A stretch of DNA of 64,000 nt from Halobellus inordinatus. GTDB lineage: Archaea; Halobacteriota; Halobacteria; Halobacteriales; Haloferacaceae. The notes under the pieces are model-generated. The model did not search any database and was not told where the DNA came from. It was given only the letters and a program-made list of their open reading frames with translations. Below, in pieces: positions 1-9,423 of the stretch (positions within the stretch are counted from its first letter, which is position 1; each line of letters begins with the position of its first letter). The stretch spans positions 186,001 through 250,000 of the forward strand of contig NZ_JANHAV010000004.1 in assembly GCF_024464655.1 (NCBI RefSeq), written 5' to 3'. A program made the position numbers and the translations under genes.

Positions 1-1
1 G

Positions 2-457
2 AGCGACGAAGGGCGTGGTCGGTATGCCCGTCACGGTCGAAGCGTCATCGTCTCCGAAGACGACCTCGCCGAACTCAGGTTTGGCGACGTGCAAGAGGCC
101 GAACGACTCCGCTCGTTCGTCACGGAGACGGACTTCGACTCGTCGTCGGTATACCTGCTCTCGATGCCCGTTGAGGCCTGCTATGAGATCCGCCTCCAGT
201 CGGCGACAGTCGAGTGGGACGAGCTGAAACGTGACGACCTCCAGCCGCACGCCGACTTCTGCCGAACGCACCGCCCTGCTGACGTCGAATGCAGCCTCGA
301 GGAAATCCACACTGTCGGATTCGCGATCCGACTGCCCGTCGCCGCCGAGCAGTCCTCGGGAATGGGGCGGGGGATGTCGAGTTCTTGTCGACCCTCTCCC
401 CGCGGAGAGTACTTCAACGCCACGGTGACGCCCGCAAGCGGGGGTGGCGCCGAATGA
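2..457 (+). CDS. Partial secreted protein A of a paralogous Tat-lipoprotein pair (5' end outside window)
   Basis: Function unknown. The reading frame is open from the first bases of the window, so the N-terminus lies outside. The visible 151 residues align with the C-terminal part of the lipoprotein encoded at 61135-61785: both share an ADEAKRFL/AERLRSFV-like helix, an FDS..VY strand, a conserved Cys-Tyr (ACYEI here, ECYRH there), a late Asp/Cys-rich stretch and a closing IRLPVA segment. The stop overlaps the start of the next gene in an ATGA arrangement, as in the right-hand pair, so the two proteins are probably translated together and act together outside the membrane. A Tat lipoprotein signal is expected upstream by analogy but cannot be seen. 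The ATG at 89 is internal, because similarity to the paralogue begins before it. Confidence 0.75.
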   Translation, partial: SDEGRGRYARHGRSVIVSEDDLAELRFGDVQEAERLRSFVTETDFDSSSVYLLSMPVEACYEIRLQSATVEWDELKRDDLQPHADFCRTHRPADVECSLEEIHTVGFAIRLPVAAEQSSGMGRGMSSSCRPSPRGEYFNATVTPASGGGAE

Positions 458-1734
458 GGTCTCGTCGAAACGTGCTCGCCGGACTCGGAACTATCGGCGT
501 CACCGGGCTGGCCGGGTGTGTAGCCCTGCCGTTCGGGAACGACCACTCCGACAACGAGGACGTGTCGCTGTCAACTGCGGATATCGGGTCGCTCGCGTGG
601 CCCGAGTCGCCGTTCCCAGTCGCAGTTCCACCGAGCCTGGTGAACGCACACCGCGATCGAACCCGCGAGTTACTCGCCGCAGTTCCGTCCGACCCGTCTG
701 TACCCAATGGGGCCGTCTCTGAGGAGGTGCAATCGGACCGCGAACGCACCGCGAATCAGCTTGATGATGAACCGGACGAGCCTTGGCCGACCGAGGAACT
801 CTCGACGTGGCGCGAGCGGCGGAACGAGGCCGCGTGCGTTCTGGGAACCTACCGCGCCGCGACAGGCAAAGACGACGCAGAGGCGCTCACAGAACGGCAG
901 CAGGGGGTGCGCGACGATCTCGCGTCCTTCGTTGCCGACCACGAGTACCGCGCGTCGTCACCGTTAGAAGCGGTGCTCGCACACGCACCAATAGAAGAAT
1001 TGGTAGGAGACTGTCGCCGACACGTCCGTCCCGCCCCGGCGTATCCGTCCGATCCGGTCGCCAGTCCGTTCCAGGCGGGGGACGCCGTCGGACGCGTTGA
1101 ACTCGCCCGTGCAACGCTCGCGGACGCCCGTCGGCTGCGGGAAGCGTACCTGGGCGAGCGCTCCGAGACGACCGCGCAGTGGACAGCACTGATCGACGCG
1201 TCGAGGCGCTTCGAATACGCGGCGTCGCGCACACGCTCGTCTGTTACCGACTTTCTCGACCGCGAGGAATCACCGTTCCGCACCGACCTCGACGGAACGG
1301 CAGGTCGGTGGTTGTTCAGACGGGCCAGCGGATACCTCGAGGCGAAGACCGAGGAAGCGCGGGAGCATCGAGACGACGGCCAATTCGCGGCCGCCGTTAT
1401 CGAAGCCGGGCAAATACTGGCGGGCGTCGAGGCGCTTCGAGCGACGATCAACGGAATTCGTGACGGTGCATATCTGGGTGAAGTGACGACTGAGTCGGTC
1501 TCGCGAACGGCCGATCGGGCGCGGGAAGCAATTACCGCGATCGGAGAGAGTGAAAATCCGAGAGTGGCAGCCCAGATCGTTCGACCGACGCTCGGGACCT
1601 TCGAGTACGTCACCGATCTCACCGCGGAGCATTACGCCGACGCCGTGCGTGTTGAAGGCGATTTAGCTTGGGCTGAACTCTACGCGCGCGCTGTTCCCGC
1701 CGCGGCCGAGTTCGTGGTCGAACGGCTCGGATAG
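454..1734 (+). CDS. Tat-exported lipoprotein B of the paralogous pair, helical, unknown function
   Basis: About 426 residues. The start at 454 is chosen because it overlaps the previous stop (ATGA) and opens directly with a Tat lipoprotein signal: MRSRRNVLAG, a hydrophobic stretch, then the lipobox LAGC near residue 22. The rest is acidic and looks almost entirely alpha-helical, with few cysteines and no motif I recognise. It is a diverged paralogue of the protein at 59798-61138: both have a VPNG/IPNG segment about 70-100 residues in, similar helix spacing, and a C-terminal half rich in Arg/Glu/Ala helices. It is probably anchored outside the membrane through the lipid on Cys. A binding or structural role with protein A is an inference from gene pairing only. 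Confidence 0.8.
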   Translation: MRSRRNVLAGLGTIGVTGLAGCVALPFGNDHSDNEDVSLSTADIGSLAWPESPFPVAVPPSLVNAHRDRTRELLAAVPSDPSVPNGAVSEEVQSDRERTANQLDDEPDEPWPTEELSTWRERRNEAACVLGTYRAATGKDDAEALTERQQGVRDDLASFVADHEYRASSPLEAVLAHAPIEELVGDCRRHVRPAPAYPSDPVASPFQAGDAVGRVELARATLADARRLREAYLGERSETTAQWTALIDASRRFEYAASRTRSSVTDFLDREESPFRTDLDGTAGRWLFRRASGYLEAKTEEAREHRDDGQFAAAVIEAGQILAGVEALRATINGIRDGAYLGEVTTESVSRTADRAREAITAIGESENPRVAAQIVRPTLGTFEYVTDLTAEHYADAVRVEGDLAWAELYARAVPAAAEFVVERLG

Positions 1735-2696
1735 CTACTCCATCAGTATCTGATTCGGATTCATCGGGGCGATACGTCGCGATGATTTGACCGTATTGAG
1801 CGAATCCTGCTTCAGGAGGGGATCCTCTACACGCGCTCTGCAATAATAACGACGCTACTGTTGTGGTGATAACGAGTCGGAGCCTTCTGCCTGCAGTTAT
1901 GGGCTGCGGGTCAAGACTCTGCCGTGCTCCCCTCGTGCCCGTACATCGTCCCCGCCAAGATCAAAACGAGTCGCAGGGCATAAAAGATAGCTGCTTTATC
2001 ATATATTCTAAGAAGACATATTTTCTAAGAGAGCCATAGAAAATAGCTTTACAACAGCTTTAGAATGTGTATAGATATAATAGAATTAGTATTATTAATA
2101 CTATAAGACAGTAAAAATATAAATAAGTGGCTGACACTACTAATGCACGTTTGGCCCTCGCAACCGCCGAACCATTCGACCTAAGACTTGCTGGACCGCT
2201 GCTTACCCCCCTCTCTATTCTAAAATAACACTCGTACGTATGTTACCCTTATATCGCCTCTATAAAGTGTTCCCCCGCTGCTCTAACAAGTGTACAGATG
2301 TTTTCCTTCCTCGTACGTATAGTGCGATAAGGGCGAGTGGAAGCCACTAGACACACCTCGAATTGGACACGACGGAGGATAATCGGCCCTGGACGGCGAT
2401 CGATCGGCGACGACTGGAACTGTTCACCAAGGCCAAACGTATATCGCGTCCGGATACGGCAGGAAGAATCCGTTGTACATTCCAAGGATGGCGTACTGTT
2501 GCAAAAAGAGAGCGCTAGAAGGCCTGATTTCCTGCTTTATGCGAATTGCTACTATCCCATCTCGCTTCGAGTCCCGTACGAGGTATTTGGTCCTCGCGAA
2601 CATTCAACTATGATCACGGTTCGTCCTGAATCAAAATAGACCACGAAAACCGGGGAAAGAAGCGGCCTGCTCCGAACATTCGGCAAGTGCGAACGA
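1735..2696. other. Non-coding or decayed region, AT-rich core
   Basis: No convincing gene. Positions about 1980-2130 are strikingly AT-rich against the GC-rich surroundings. Short open frames at 2249-2485 (minus) and 2337-2639 (plus) encode basic, Arg/Ser-rich or compositionally odd peptides without the acidic bias of the other proteins, so I leave them uncalled. The stretch separates the lipoprotein pair from the sugar island and may mark an old insertion or recombination junction. Confidence 0.5.
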
Positions 2697-3476
2697 TCAG
2701 ACTTGCGTCGCGTTAACTTCGATAACGTTCGCTGCCCCCTCTACGATCTCCGGCAGTTCCTCGTGAAACCGATCTCCCTTAAATCGGCTCGTTGGGCCTG
2801 ATATGCTGATCGCGCCACAGACGCTGCCGTTGGGATGTTTGATCGGTGCCGCGATGCATCGCAGACCCTGGAGAATCTCCTCGTCGTCGAACGCGACGCC
2901 TTCCTCACGGATCGTCTCTAACTCGTCGAACAGCTCCTCGCGTGAGGAGATGGTCTTGTTCGTCCGTTGAGGGAGCCCGTGTCGGGCGATGATGGCGTCA
3001 ATTTCGTCGGCCGAGAGCTGCGAGAGAATCGATTTCCCGAGTGCGGTGCAGTGGAGGAGCTTCCGGTTCCCCGTGTAGGAGGCCGTCTGGATCGCGTTCT
3101 CTCCGCGTGCCTTGTGGAGATAGACGCCGCGACCGTGTTCTTCGACCATAAACTGCGCTACCTCCCCCGTCTCCTCGGCCAACCGCTCGACTTCTTCTTT
3201 TGCGACTTCGTAGATGTCGACTTGCCCTTTCGCGTACTCTCCGATGTCGACGAACCGAAGACTCACTTCGTAGACGCCGTCGTTCTTGACGACGAACTCG
3301 TTGGCCGCGAGCGTCGACAGGTGGCTGTGGATAGTGGCCTTCGAGCGGTCTAACGCTTCGGCCAACTCGGAGACACCCGCCCCGTCCATTTCACGCAACG
3401 CTTCGAGGATATCACAGGATATCTGTACCGCCTGTACGTGCCGGCCCGATCCGGCCTCGGTTGGGATCTTGCTCAT
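2697..3476 (-). CDS. IclR-family transcriptional regulator (sugar island)
   Basis: 259 residues, the usual length for IclR regulators. An N-terminal winged helix-turn-helix (residues about 15-75: VSELAEALDRSKATIHSHLSTL, followed by the wing with VVKNDGVYEVS) precedes an effector-binding domain with the family hallmarks: an LHCTALGKSILS segment, a GVAFDDEEILQGLRCIAAPI segment and a SISGPTSRF segment. It sits at the edge of the sugar-degradation island and reads in the same direction as the ABC ATPase and alpha-xylosidase genes behind it, so it is the obvious candidate regulator of uptake and catabolism. The effector is probably a sugar or sugar acid (inference). A second IclR gene serves the island ending at 39.8 kb. 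Confidence 0.9.
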   Translation of the reverse strand: MSKIPTEAGSGRHVQAVQISCDILEALREMDGAGVSELAEALDRSKATIHSHLSTLAANEFVVKNDGVYEVSLRFVDIGEYAKGQVDIYEVAKEEVERLAEETGEVAQFMVEEHGRGVYLHKARGENAIQTASYTGNRKLLHCTALGKSILSQLSADEIDAIIARHGLPQRTNKTISSREELFDELETIREEGVAFDDEEILQGLRCIAAPIKHPNGSVCGAISISGPTSRFKGDRFHEELPEIVEGAANVIEVNATQV

Positions 3477-3552
3477 ATAGTGTGCTATGAAGAGGTTTCA
3501 CTTAATTGTTCGCGAGAAGCAAACGGCTGGTCCAGCGGTGACAAACGGACGC

Positions 3553-4680
3553 TCAGGCCGTAATCGTGTCTGCTTTTTCGTCGAGTTCGCTGTTCTTGAC
3601 GGCGGCTCCGGTCCGGCCGTCGAAGATGTGAATCTTCTCCTCGGGGAAGACGACGTGCACGTCCTCGCCTGAGGAGATTCTTATCTCGCCGTCGATGCTG
3701 GCCGTGTACGTCTGGTCGCTAATCTCGAAGTAGGCGTAGGTGACCTCCCCCATCGGCTCGACGACCTCGATTGTCGTCTGAATGGCGTTCTCCGCGTCGG
3801 CATCGGCGATCTGGATGTGTTCGGGACGAATTCCGAGCGTGAGGTCTTGACTGGCGGTTTCCAGTTCGTCTGACGTCGTCGCTGAGATCTGGTAGCTGAA
3901 CTCGTCGTGTTCGAGCGTCTCACCGTCGTGTTTGACCGAGAGGAAGTTCATCGACGGCGACCCGATGAAGCCAGCGACGAACCGGTTCTTCGGGCGGTGG
4001 TAGCACTCCAGTGGCTCGCCGATCTGCTGAAGCTCGCCGCCGTCAAGGATGGCGATGCGGTCGCCCATCGTCATCGCCTCGGTCTGGTCGTGGGTGACGT
4101 AGATCGTCGTGATCCCCATATCCTGTTGGAGTTGCTGGATCTCGGTGCGCATCGTCGTCCGAAGCTTCGCGTCAAGGTTCGAGAGCGGCTCGTCCATCAG
4201 GAACACTTCCGGCTCCCGGATGATCGCGCGGCCGAGCGCGACTCGCTGCTGCTGACCGCCGGAGAGGTCTCCGGGTTCTTTCTCCAACAGCTCACCAATT
4301 TCGAGCAGTTCCGCGGTCTCTTCGACACGCTCGTTGATTTCGCCTTTCGATAGATCAGTCGTAATCTTCAGCCCGTAGCCGATGTTCTTTCGCACGGACA
4401 TATGCGGGTAGAGTGCGTAGTTCTGGAACACCATCGCCATATCCCGCTCTTTGGGCTTGCGGTGGGTGATGTCGCGATCCTCGAGTAGTATCTGGCCGGA
4501 GGTCGTCTGTTCGAGGCCGGCGATACAGCGCAACGTCGTCGACTTTCCACAGCCGGATGGACCGACCAGTACGAGGAACTCGCCGTCTTGGATATCGAGG
4601 TCGAGATCGTTGACAGCGACGATCTCGTTACCGCCCGATTCGAAGACCTTCGTCAGTTCGTTGAGTTGTAAGCGTCCCAT
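3553..4680 (-). CDS. CUT1-type sugar ABC transporter ATP-binding subunit (MsmK/UgpC/MalK-like)
   Basis: 375 residues from the ATG at 4680, chosen because MGRLQLNELTKVF begins the conserved domain; the open frame upstream (to 4734) is not conserved in character. The nucleotide-binding domain shows Walker A GPSGCGKST, a Q-loop FQNYALYP, signature LSGGQQQR, Walker B VFLMDEPLSNLDAKLR and the switch His in YVTHDQTEA. The last third is the OB-fold regulatory domain (MOI-type) with LGIRPEHI, typical of carbohydrate importers. It lacks adjacent permeases; the matching permeases are at 11819-13673 and the binding protein at 16567-17940, so the importer is dispersed over the island. It drives uptake of oligosaccharides at the cytoplasmic face of the membrane. 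Confidence 0.93.
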   Translation of the reverse strand: MGRLQLNELTKVFESGGNEIVAVNDLDLDIQDGEFLVLVGPSGCGKSTTLRCIAGLEQTTSGQILLEDRDITHRKPKERDMAMVFQNYALYPHMSVRKNIGYGLKITTDLSKGEINERVEETAELLEIGELLEKEPGDLSGGQQQRVALGRAIIREPEVFLMDEPLSNLDAKLRTTMRTEIQQLQQDMGITTIYVTHDQTEAMTMGDRIAILDGGELQQIGEPLECYHRPKNRFVAGFIGSPSMNFLSVKHDGETLEHDEFSYQISATTSDELETASQDLTLGIRPEHIQIADADAENAIQTTIEVVEPMGEVTYAYFEISDQTYTASIDGEIRISSGEDVHVVFPEEKIHIFDGRTGAAVKNSELDEKADTITA

Positions 4681-4749
4681 TGTGTCACCGTGGTTCGTTG
4701 TGGCACAATTTAGGACCTCCCCTAATAAATTCACCCCTCAGCGGCGGCC

Positions 4750-7092
4750 TCACACGACGATCGTGAGCCGCGTCCCGTCACCCGTCCACTCGCCCGGCTC
4801 TGGCTCTGAACCGACTGCAGTGTGCTGAGAACCGTCGACAACGACCTCGTCTGGATCGGCATCCTGCACCGTGATCGTCGTCCGGGCTGCGGTGACTCCG
4901 CCGGTGTCGACCGACAGCATTCCCGCCGCTTCCTCGACTGTGATCTCCAGTAGCTCGTCGGCGTCGACGTCGTAGAACCGCCCGCTCGCTTTCGCCTCCG
5001 CGAGCGTCGCCTCCAGTTCGAGCGCCGCAGGCGTCCCCGGCTGGATAGACTGCGTGGGTTCACGCTGCGGCACGACGCTGCCGGCACGCACGAAGATCGG
5101 CATCTCGTCGAGTGCGACGTCGATCTCGACGGTTCGTTCGCCGGCGTAGCGCTCTCCGCTCCGGTACTCGCGCCACTCTCCGTCCGGTAGGTACACCGAG
5201 CGAGTGCCGGCGTTCGTGAAGACTGGTGCCACGAGTATGTCCTCGCCGAGCAGATACTGTGTGTCCATTCGGTGGACAGCCGGATCGTCCTGGTATTCCA
5301 ACACGATGGGTCGAACGACGGGCAAACCGGTTCGTGCGGCGATCTCGGCGTACGTATAGAGGTAGGGAATCAGCCGGTAGCGCAGTTCCGCGTACTCTCT
5401 GAAGATGTCGAGGGCCTCGTCGCCGAACTCCCACGGCTCCCGTGGGGTCGTTCCGTGGCAGCGGGCGTTCGAGGAGAGCAACCCGAACTGCGCCCAGCGA
5501 GTGTAGACTGCCGTACTCGGCGTTCCGCGGAAGCCGCCGATGTCGTGGCTCCAAAATGCGATTCCCGAGAGCGACGCCGAGAGCCCGCCACGGAGGGCGG
5601 CACCCATCCCGTTCCAACTCGTCTGCGGATCGCCACCCCAGTGCATCGGGAACGCTTGACTTCCGGTCCAGGCGGAACGACCCCAGACGAGGGCTTCCTC
5701 AGGCCCGTTGACCTCGCCGACGACCTCGTATACGGCCTCGTTGTAGAGGTACGGGTATAGGTTGTGCATCGTCGTCCCGGTCTTTCCGTTCTCGAAGACG
5801 GCGTCCTCGGGCACGTACTCGCCGTAGTCGGTCTTGAACACGGACACGCCTTGTTCCAGCAGCCGCCGGTGTTTGTCTTTCCACCACTCCACTGCCTCGG
5901 GATCTGTGAAGTCCACCAGCGCCCCGCGGTAGTCGCCCTGACACGTGTGGTCCATCACGTAGGGTTTCCCGGAGCCGTCGGTGACGAAGTACCCTTCCTG
6001 GGCGCCCGCCTCGAATGCGTCGGTCCCGACAGGTACGTGCGGATGCTCCCACAGCGAGAGGCGAAAGTCGCTCTCGCGGAGTTGCGAGATCATCTCTTCG
6101 GGCTCGGGGAACTGGTCGGTGTCCCACTCGAGGTCCGTCGACTTGTTCTCACGCATCCAGAAGGGATCTAAGTGGAGGACGTCGCTGGGGATCGACTCCG
6201 CACGCAGTCGCTCGGCGACGGATTCGAGCTCCTCCCGAGACTCATACCCTAGCCGTGACATCCAGGTGCCAAAAGACCACTTCGGCGGGCGGGCGGGCCG
6301 TCCCGTGACGGCGGTGTATCGCTGGATGATGTCGCGGAACTCCGGCCCATAGAAGAACACGAACGCGAATTCGTCGTCGGAAACCGACATCGTTCCCGAC
6401 GCCACAGAGGTTTTGCCGAAGTCGTAGTGGACGCGCGCCGTGGTATCGACCAAGAGCCCGTATCCGTTTGTCGAGAGGTGAAACGGGATATTCTTGTACG
6501 CCCGCTCGGTTTCGGTTCCGAGCGGTTCCTCGTGCCACAGATCCAGTTCGCGCCCGCGCCGGTCGAACTCGACGAACTGCTCGCCCGCACCGTAGATTTT
6601 CTCGTCCGGCGAGAGGCGGAACGCAGTACCCGTCTGCGTCACCTTTCGTGGGTTGTGGTTGATCTCCTCTTGGGTGAACCCGAGGGGATCGACGCGTTGC
6701 CGCCCAAACACGTCCGGGTCGAACCGTTGTTCCTCGAAGACGGTCTCGTCGGTGTCCGCGTCCGAGACGACGAACGACCACGTATCGAGTCCGACCGCGA
6801 TTCGCAGTGCTCCCGTGTCGATCGTGAGCGTCTCCTCGACCTCGGTCACCTCGAAGTCGGGCGACTCCGAGAGCGCATCGGAGTTCAGCCGCGGGTAGTC
6901 GCTGTCGGTCGCGACCTCCGGGTTCGCCTGCAACTCGAATCGGAAGGTTCGCGGGCCGTAGATCGTCAATTCAACCGGGACAGTCCGCTGCGTGACGGTT
7001 TCGGGGGCTGCTATCTCACAGTCGAAACGGACGGTTTGGTCGCCGACGGTGTACGCCGCCACCGAGTCGACGGTAATGCGCTCGCTTGTCAT
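4750..7092 (-). CDS. Glycoside hydrolase family 31, probable alpha-xylosidase (YicI-type)
   Basis: 780 residues. It removes alpha-linked xylose (possibly alpha-glucose) from the non-reducing end of oligosaccharides such as isoprimeverose. An N-terminal beta-sandwich precedes the (beta/alpha)8 barrel. The FKTDYGE segment carries the family nucleophile Asp, and GRSAWTGSQAFPMHWGGD plus the FWSHDIGGF loop match alpha-xylosidase YicI closely; HLDPFWM is also retained. C-terminal beta domains follow (ILVAPVFTNAG, YLPDGEW). There is no signal peptide, so the substrate is hydrolysed in the cytoplasm after ABC import. It is divergent from the GH3 gene across a 93-bp shared promoter region. GH31 also includes alpha-glucosidases and sulfoquinovosidases; the YicI-like loops favour alpha-xylosidase. 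Confidence 0.88.
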   Translation of the reverse strand: MTSERITVDSVAAYTVGDQTVRFDCEIAAPETVTQRTVPVELTIYGPRTFRFELQANPEVATDSDYPRLNSDALSESPDFEVTEVEETLTIDTGALRIAVGLDTWSFVVSDADTDETVFEEQRFDPDVFGRQRVDPLGFTQEEINHNPRKVTQTGTAFRLSPDEKIYGAGEQFVEFDRRGRELDLWHEEPLGTETERAYKNIPFHLSTNGYGLLVDTTARVHYDFGKTSVASGTMSVSDDEFAFVFFYGPEFRDIIQRYTAVTGRPARPPKWSFGTWMSRLGYESREELESVAERLRAESIPSDVLHLDPFWMRENKSTDLEWDTDQFPEPEEMISQLRESDFRLSLWEHPHVPVGTDAFEAGAQEGYFVTDGSGKPYVMDHTCQGDYRGALVDFTDPEAVEWWKDKHRRLLEQGVSVFKTDYGEYVPEDAVFENGKTGTTMHNLYPYLYNEAVYEVVGEVNGPEEALVWGRSAWTGSQAFPMHWGGDPQTSWNGMGAALRGGLSASLSGIAFWSHDIGGFRGTPSTAVYTRWAQFGLLSSNARCHGTTPREPWEFGDEALDIFREYAELRYRLIPYLYTYAEIAARTGLPVVRPIVLEYQDDPAVHRMDTQYLLGEDILVAPVFTNAGTRSVYLPDGEWREYRSGERYAGERTVEIDVALDEMPIFVRAGSVVPQREPTQSIQPGTPAALELEATLAEAKASGRFYDVDADELLEITVEEAAGMLSVDTGGVTAARTTITVQDADPDEVVVDGSQHTAVGSEPEPGEWTGDGTRLTIVV

Positions 7093-7116
7093 CCTACCCT
7101 GGAGGGGGTCTCTCTG

Positions 7117-7129
7117 GTTATTAAAACTA
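7117..7129 (-). promoter_or_regulatory. TATA-box candidate for the GH31 gene
   Basis: On the minus strand the sequence reads TAGTTTTAATAAC, centred about 30 nt upstream of the GH31 start at 7092. That spacing gives an essentially leaderless transcript, which is common in haloarchaea. The GH3 gene on the other strand has no equally clear box. Confidence 0.5.
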
Positions 7130-7185
7130 CCCCGTCCGGAGTGGGGGTTTTTGCCGTCTCCGGGCGAACGGTTGGATATTCATCG

Positions 7186-9411
7186 ATGACTGCTCCACCT
7201 GATCTCGACACGCTCGTCGGCGAGATGGCGCTGGAATCGAAAGTCGCACAGCTCGGGACCGTTCGGATCGGATCGCTGCTGGAGGATAGTGCATTCTCCC
7301 CAGCGCTGGCACGCGAGGTGATTCCTCACGGTGTCGGCCGAGTCACTCGAATCGGTCGCGAGAGCGGACTCCCACCGCGTGCACTCGCCGCCGCCATCGC
7401 GGACCTCCAATCGTTCCTGCGCACTGAGACGCCACACGGTATTCCCGCGTTCGTGCGCGAAGAGAGTCTCTGCGGGTACGCCGGCCGCAAGGGTGCGACG
7501 GTTCCGCAGGCGATCGGCATCGCGAGCAGTTGGGACCCCACGCTCGCACGCGAGGTCGCGTCGGCCGTCGGTGACCAACTGCGGGCCGTCGGGTGTCAAC
7601 TCACGCTCTCGCCGGTGGCGGACTTGGGCGTCGAGCCGCGCTGGGGTCGAATCGAGGAGACGTTCGGGGAAGACCCCGCTCTGGCGGCCACGATGACCCA
7701 GCACGTGGTCGACGGTCTGGCAGACGCGAACGTCGATGCGACGCTCAAGCACTTCGTCGGTCACGGCCGACCCGCGGGCGGGCGGAACCGCGCTCGACCG
7801 ACCGCGTCGCTCAACGAGATGCGCGATGCAGACCTCGTCCCGTTTCGTGCGGGCATCGACGCCGGGGCGGCGTCCGTAATGGCCGCGTACAACACCGTCG
7901 ACGGCGTCCCGTGTCACGCTAACGAGCGGTTGCTCACCGATCTGGTGCGCGAGCAGTGGGGGTTCCGAGGTACTGTCGTCTCTGACGGTCGGGGAATCGA
8001 GATGCTCGCCGACGACTACGAAGTCGCTTCGACTCGACGGGAGGCTGGCGTCCGCGCCTTGACGGCGGGCGTCGACGTCGAACTCCCCGAGACGGAGTGC
8101 TTCGGCGACCGACTCGTCGCTGCCGTTCGAGACGGCGACGTCGACGAATCGCTCGTCGACAGAGCGCTTCGGCGGCATCTCCGGCAGAAAGTCGAAGCCG
8201 GACTGTTCACCGACGACTCGCCGGAGCCCGCGAGTGCCACTGATGCGTTCGAGACAGACGCGGTCCGACGACTGACTCGGCGTGCCGCCAGACGCTCGCA
8301 GGTCCTCCTCGATAACGACGGCACGCTCCCGGTGTCGGCCGATGCAACTGTAGCACTCGTCGGGCCGAACGCGGACGCCCCGCGGAACCTCTTGGGGAAT
8401 TATTCGTACGCTGGCGCGGAGAACGCCGACGGAGGCGTCGACATCGTGACGCCACGCGCGGCACTGCGGGACCGCGTCGCGGCCGTCAAATACGCTCCGG
8501 GTTGTGGGGTCCGAGCGACCGCCGAGGACGACATCGACGCGGCCGTCACAGTGGCTCGCGAAGCAGACGTCGTCGTCGCCTGTATCGGTGGGCAGTCTGG
8601 CATCGACGTCGAACGCGACTCGCCTGGGACGGCGGGCGAAGCGCTGGACCGCGCCGAACTCGGTCTCCCCGGCCGGCAGACGGAGTTAGTGCGCCGGGTG
8701 GCAGCGACGGGAACACCCGTCGTCGCTGTCCTCGTCAGCGGCCGGCCACTGGCCGTCCCCGAAGTGGTCGACCGCGCGGCAGCGACGATCGCCGCGTGGC
8801 TTCCGGGTCAGGAGGGAGGCGCCGCCATCGCTGACGTGATCCTCGGGACAGATCCCGGTGGCCGACTCCCGGTGTCTGTGCCTCGCACTGTCGGGCAACT
8901 TCCGGTCGAGTATCGACAGGATTCCGTCTCTCGTGGCGAGTACGTCTTCACGCCCGGCGGTCCGCTGTTCCCGTTCGGACACGGCCAGAGCTACGCCGAC
9001 TTCGAGTACGAATCACTCACCGTTTCCACGTCCGCGCTGGCACCCGAATCTCCGATCACCGCGTCGGTCGGCGTGCAGAACATCGCCGACCGGAAGGGGA
9101 CGGAGGTGGTACAACTGTACGCACGCCATCGAGGCGGACACACCGTTCGGCCGACTCGTGAGCTGGTCGGATTCGCTCGTGTCGACCTCGACGCAGACGA
9201 ACGTGCGACCGTCTCCTTCGAGCTGTCGGCTGCGACGCTCGGCGCACACGACGCTGACGGACGGTTCGTTCTCGAACCGGGGCGCGTCGAACTCGCTGTC
9301 GGGCGATCTGTCACAGATCTGCGAACACGCGAGTCGATCGAAGTGACTGGTGAGACGACTGTGTTGCGCCGTCGGTCGCCACTCGCTGACGCCAGTGTTG
9401 CCTTCCCGTAG
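7186..9411 (+). CDS. Glycoside hydrolase family 3, probable beta-glucosidase/beta-xylosidase
   Basis: 741 residues from ATG 7186; the frame is open far upstream, but that part is the antisense of GH31 and the GH3 domain begins at LVGEMALESKVAQLG. The (beta/alpha)8 domain has the substrate-binding KHFVGHG motif and the nucleophile Asp in VVSDGRGIEML. The second alpha/beta sandwich domain (VALVGPNAD onward) and a C-terminal fibronectin-III-like domain (ITASVGVQNIADRKGTEVVQLY) complete the usual three-domain order. There is no export signal. With the divergent alpha-xylosidase it would complete cytoplasmic breakdown of xyloglucan-type oligosaccharides to xylose and glucose. The exact beta-linked substrate cannot be read from the sequence. 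Confidence 0.9.
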   Translation: MTAPPDLDTLVGEMALESKVAQLGTVRIGSLLEDSAFSPALAREVIPHGVGRVTRIGRESGLPPRALAAAIADLQSFLRTETPHGIPAFVREESLCGYAGRKGATVPQAIGIASSWDPTLAREVASAVGDQLRAVGCQLTLSPVADLGVEPRWGRIEETFGEDPALAATMTQHVVDGLADANVDATLKHFVGHGRPAGGRNRARPTASLNEMRDADLVPFRAGIDAGAASVMAAYNTVDGVPCHANERLLTDLVREQWGFRGTVVSDGRGIEMLADDYEVASTRREAGVRALTAGVDVELPETECFGDRLVAAVRDGDVDESLVDRALRRHLRQKVEAGLFTDDSPEPASATDAFETDAVRRLTRRAARRSQVLLDNDGTLPVSADATVALVGPNADAPRNLLGNYSYAGAENADGGVDIVTPRAALRDRVAAVKYAPGCGVRATAEDDIDAAVTVAREADVVVACIGGQSGIDVERDSPGTAGEALDRAELGLPGRQTELVRRVAATGTPVVAVLVSGRPLAVPEVVDRAAATIAAWLPGQEGGAAIADVILGTDPGGRLPVSVPRTVGQLPVEYRQDSVSRGEYVFTPGGPLFPFGHGQSYADFEYESLTVSTSALAPESPITASVGVQNIADRKGTEVVQLYARHRGGHTVRPTRELVGFARVDLDADERATVSFELSAATLGAHDADGRFVLEPGRVELAVGRSVTDLRTRESIEVTGETTVLRRRSPLADASVAFP

Positions 9412-9423
9412 TTCACCACAATC

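Noticed and set aside
849-1622. 257-codon open frame on the minus strand inside lipoprotein gene B
   Set aside because: Antisense shadow of a GC-rich gene; Ser/Arg-rich, without acidic haloarchaeal character.
2337-2639. 100-codon open frame in the AT-rich gap
   Set aside because: Basic composition, no motif, no conserved context.
4750-7092. Sulfoquinovosidase (YihQ-like) reading of the GH31 gene, which would make the UxaA pair a sulfolactate lyase
   Set aside because: The conserved loops match YicI-type alpha-xylosidase, and no sulfonate-handling genes besides the ambiguous UxaA/Ldh trio are present. Kept only as a remote alternative.
6427-7185. Long N-terminal extension of the GH3 gene
   Set aside because: It is the antisense of the GH31 gene; the GH3 domain starts at 7186.
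7180-8178. 332-codon minus-strand frame
   Set aside because: Shadow of the GH3 gene.
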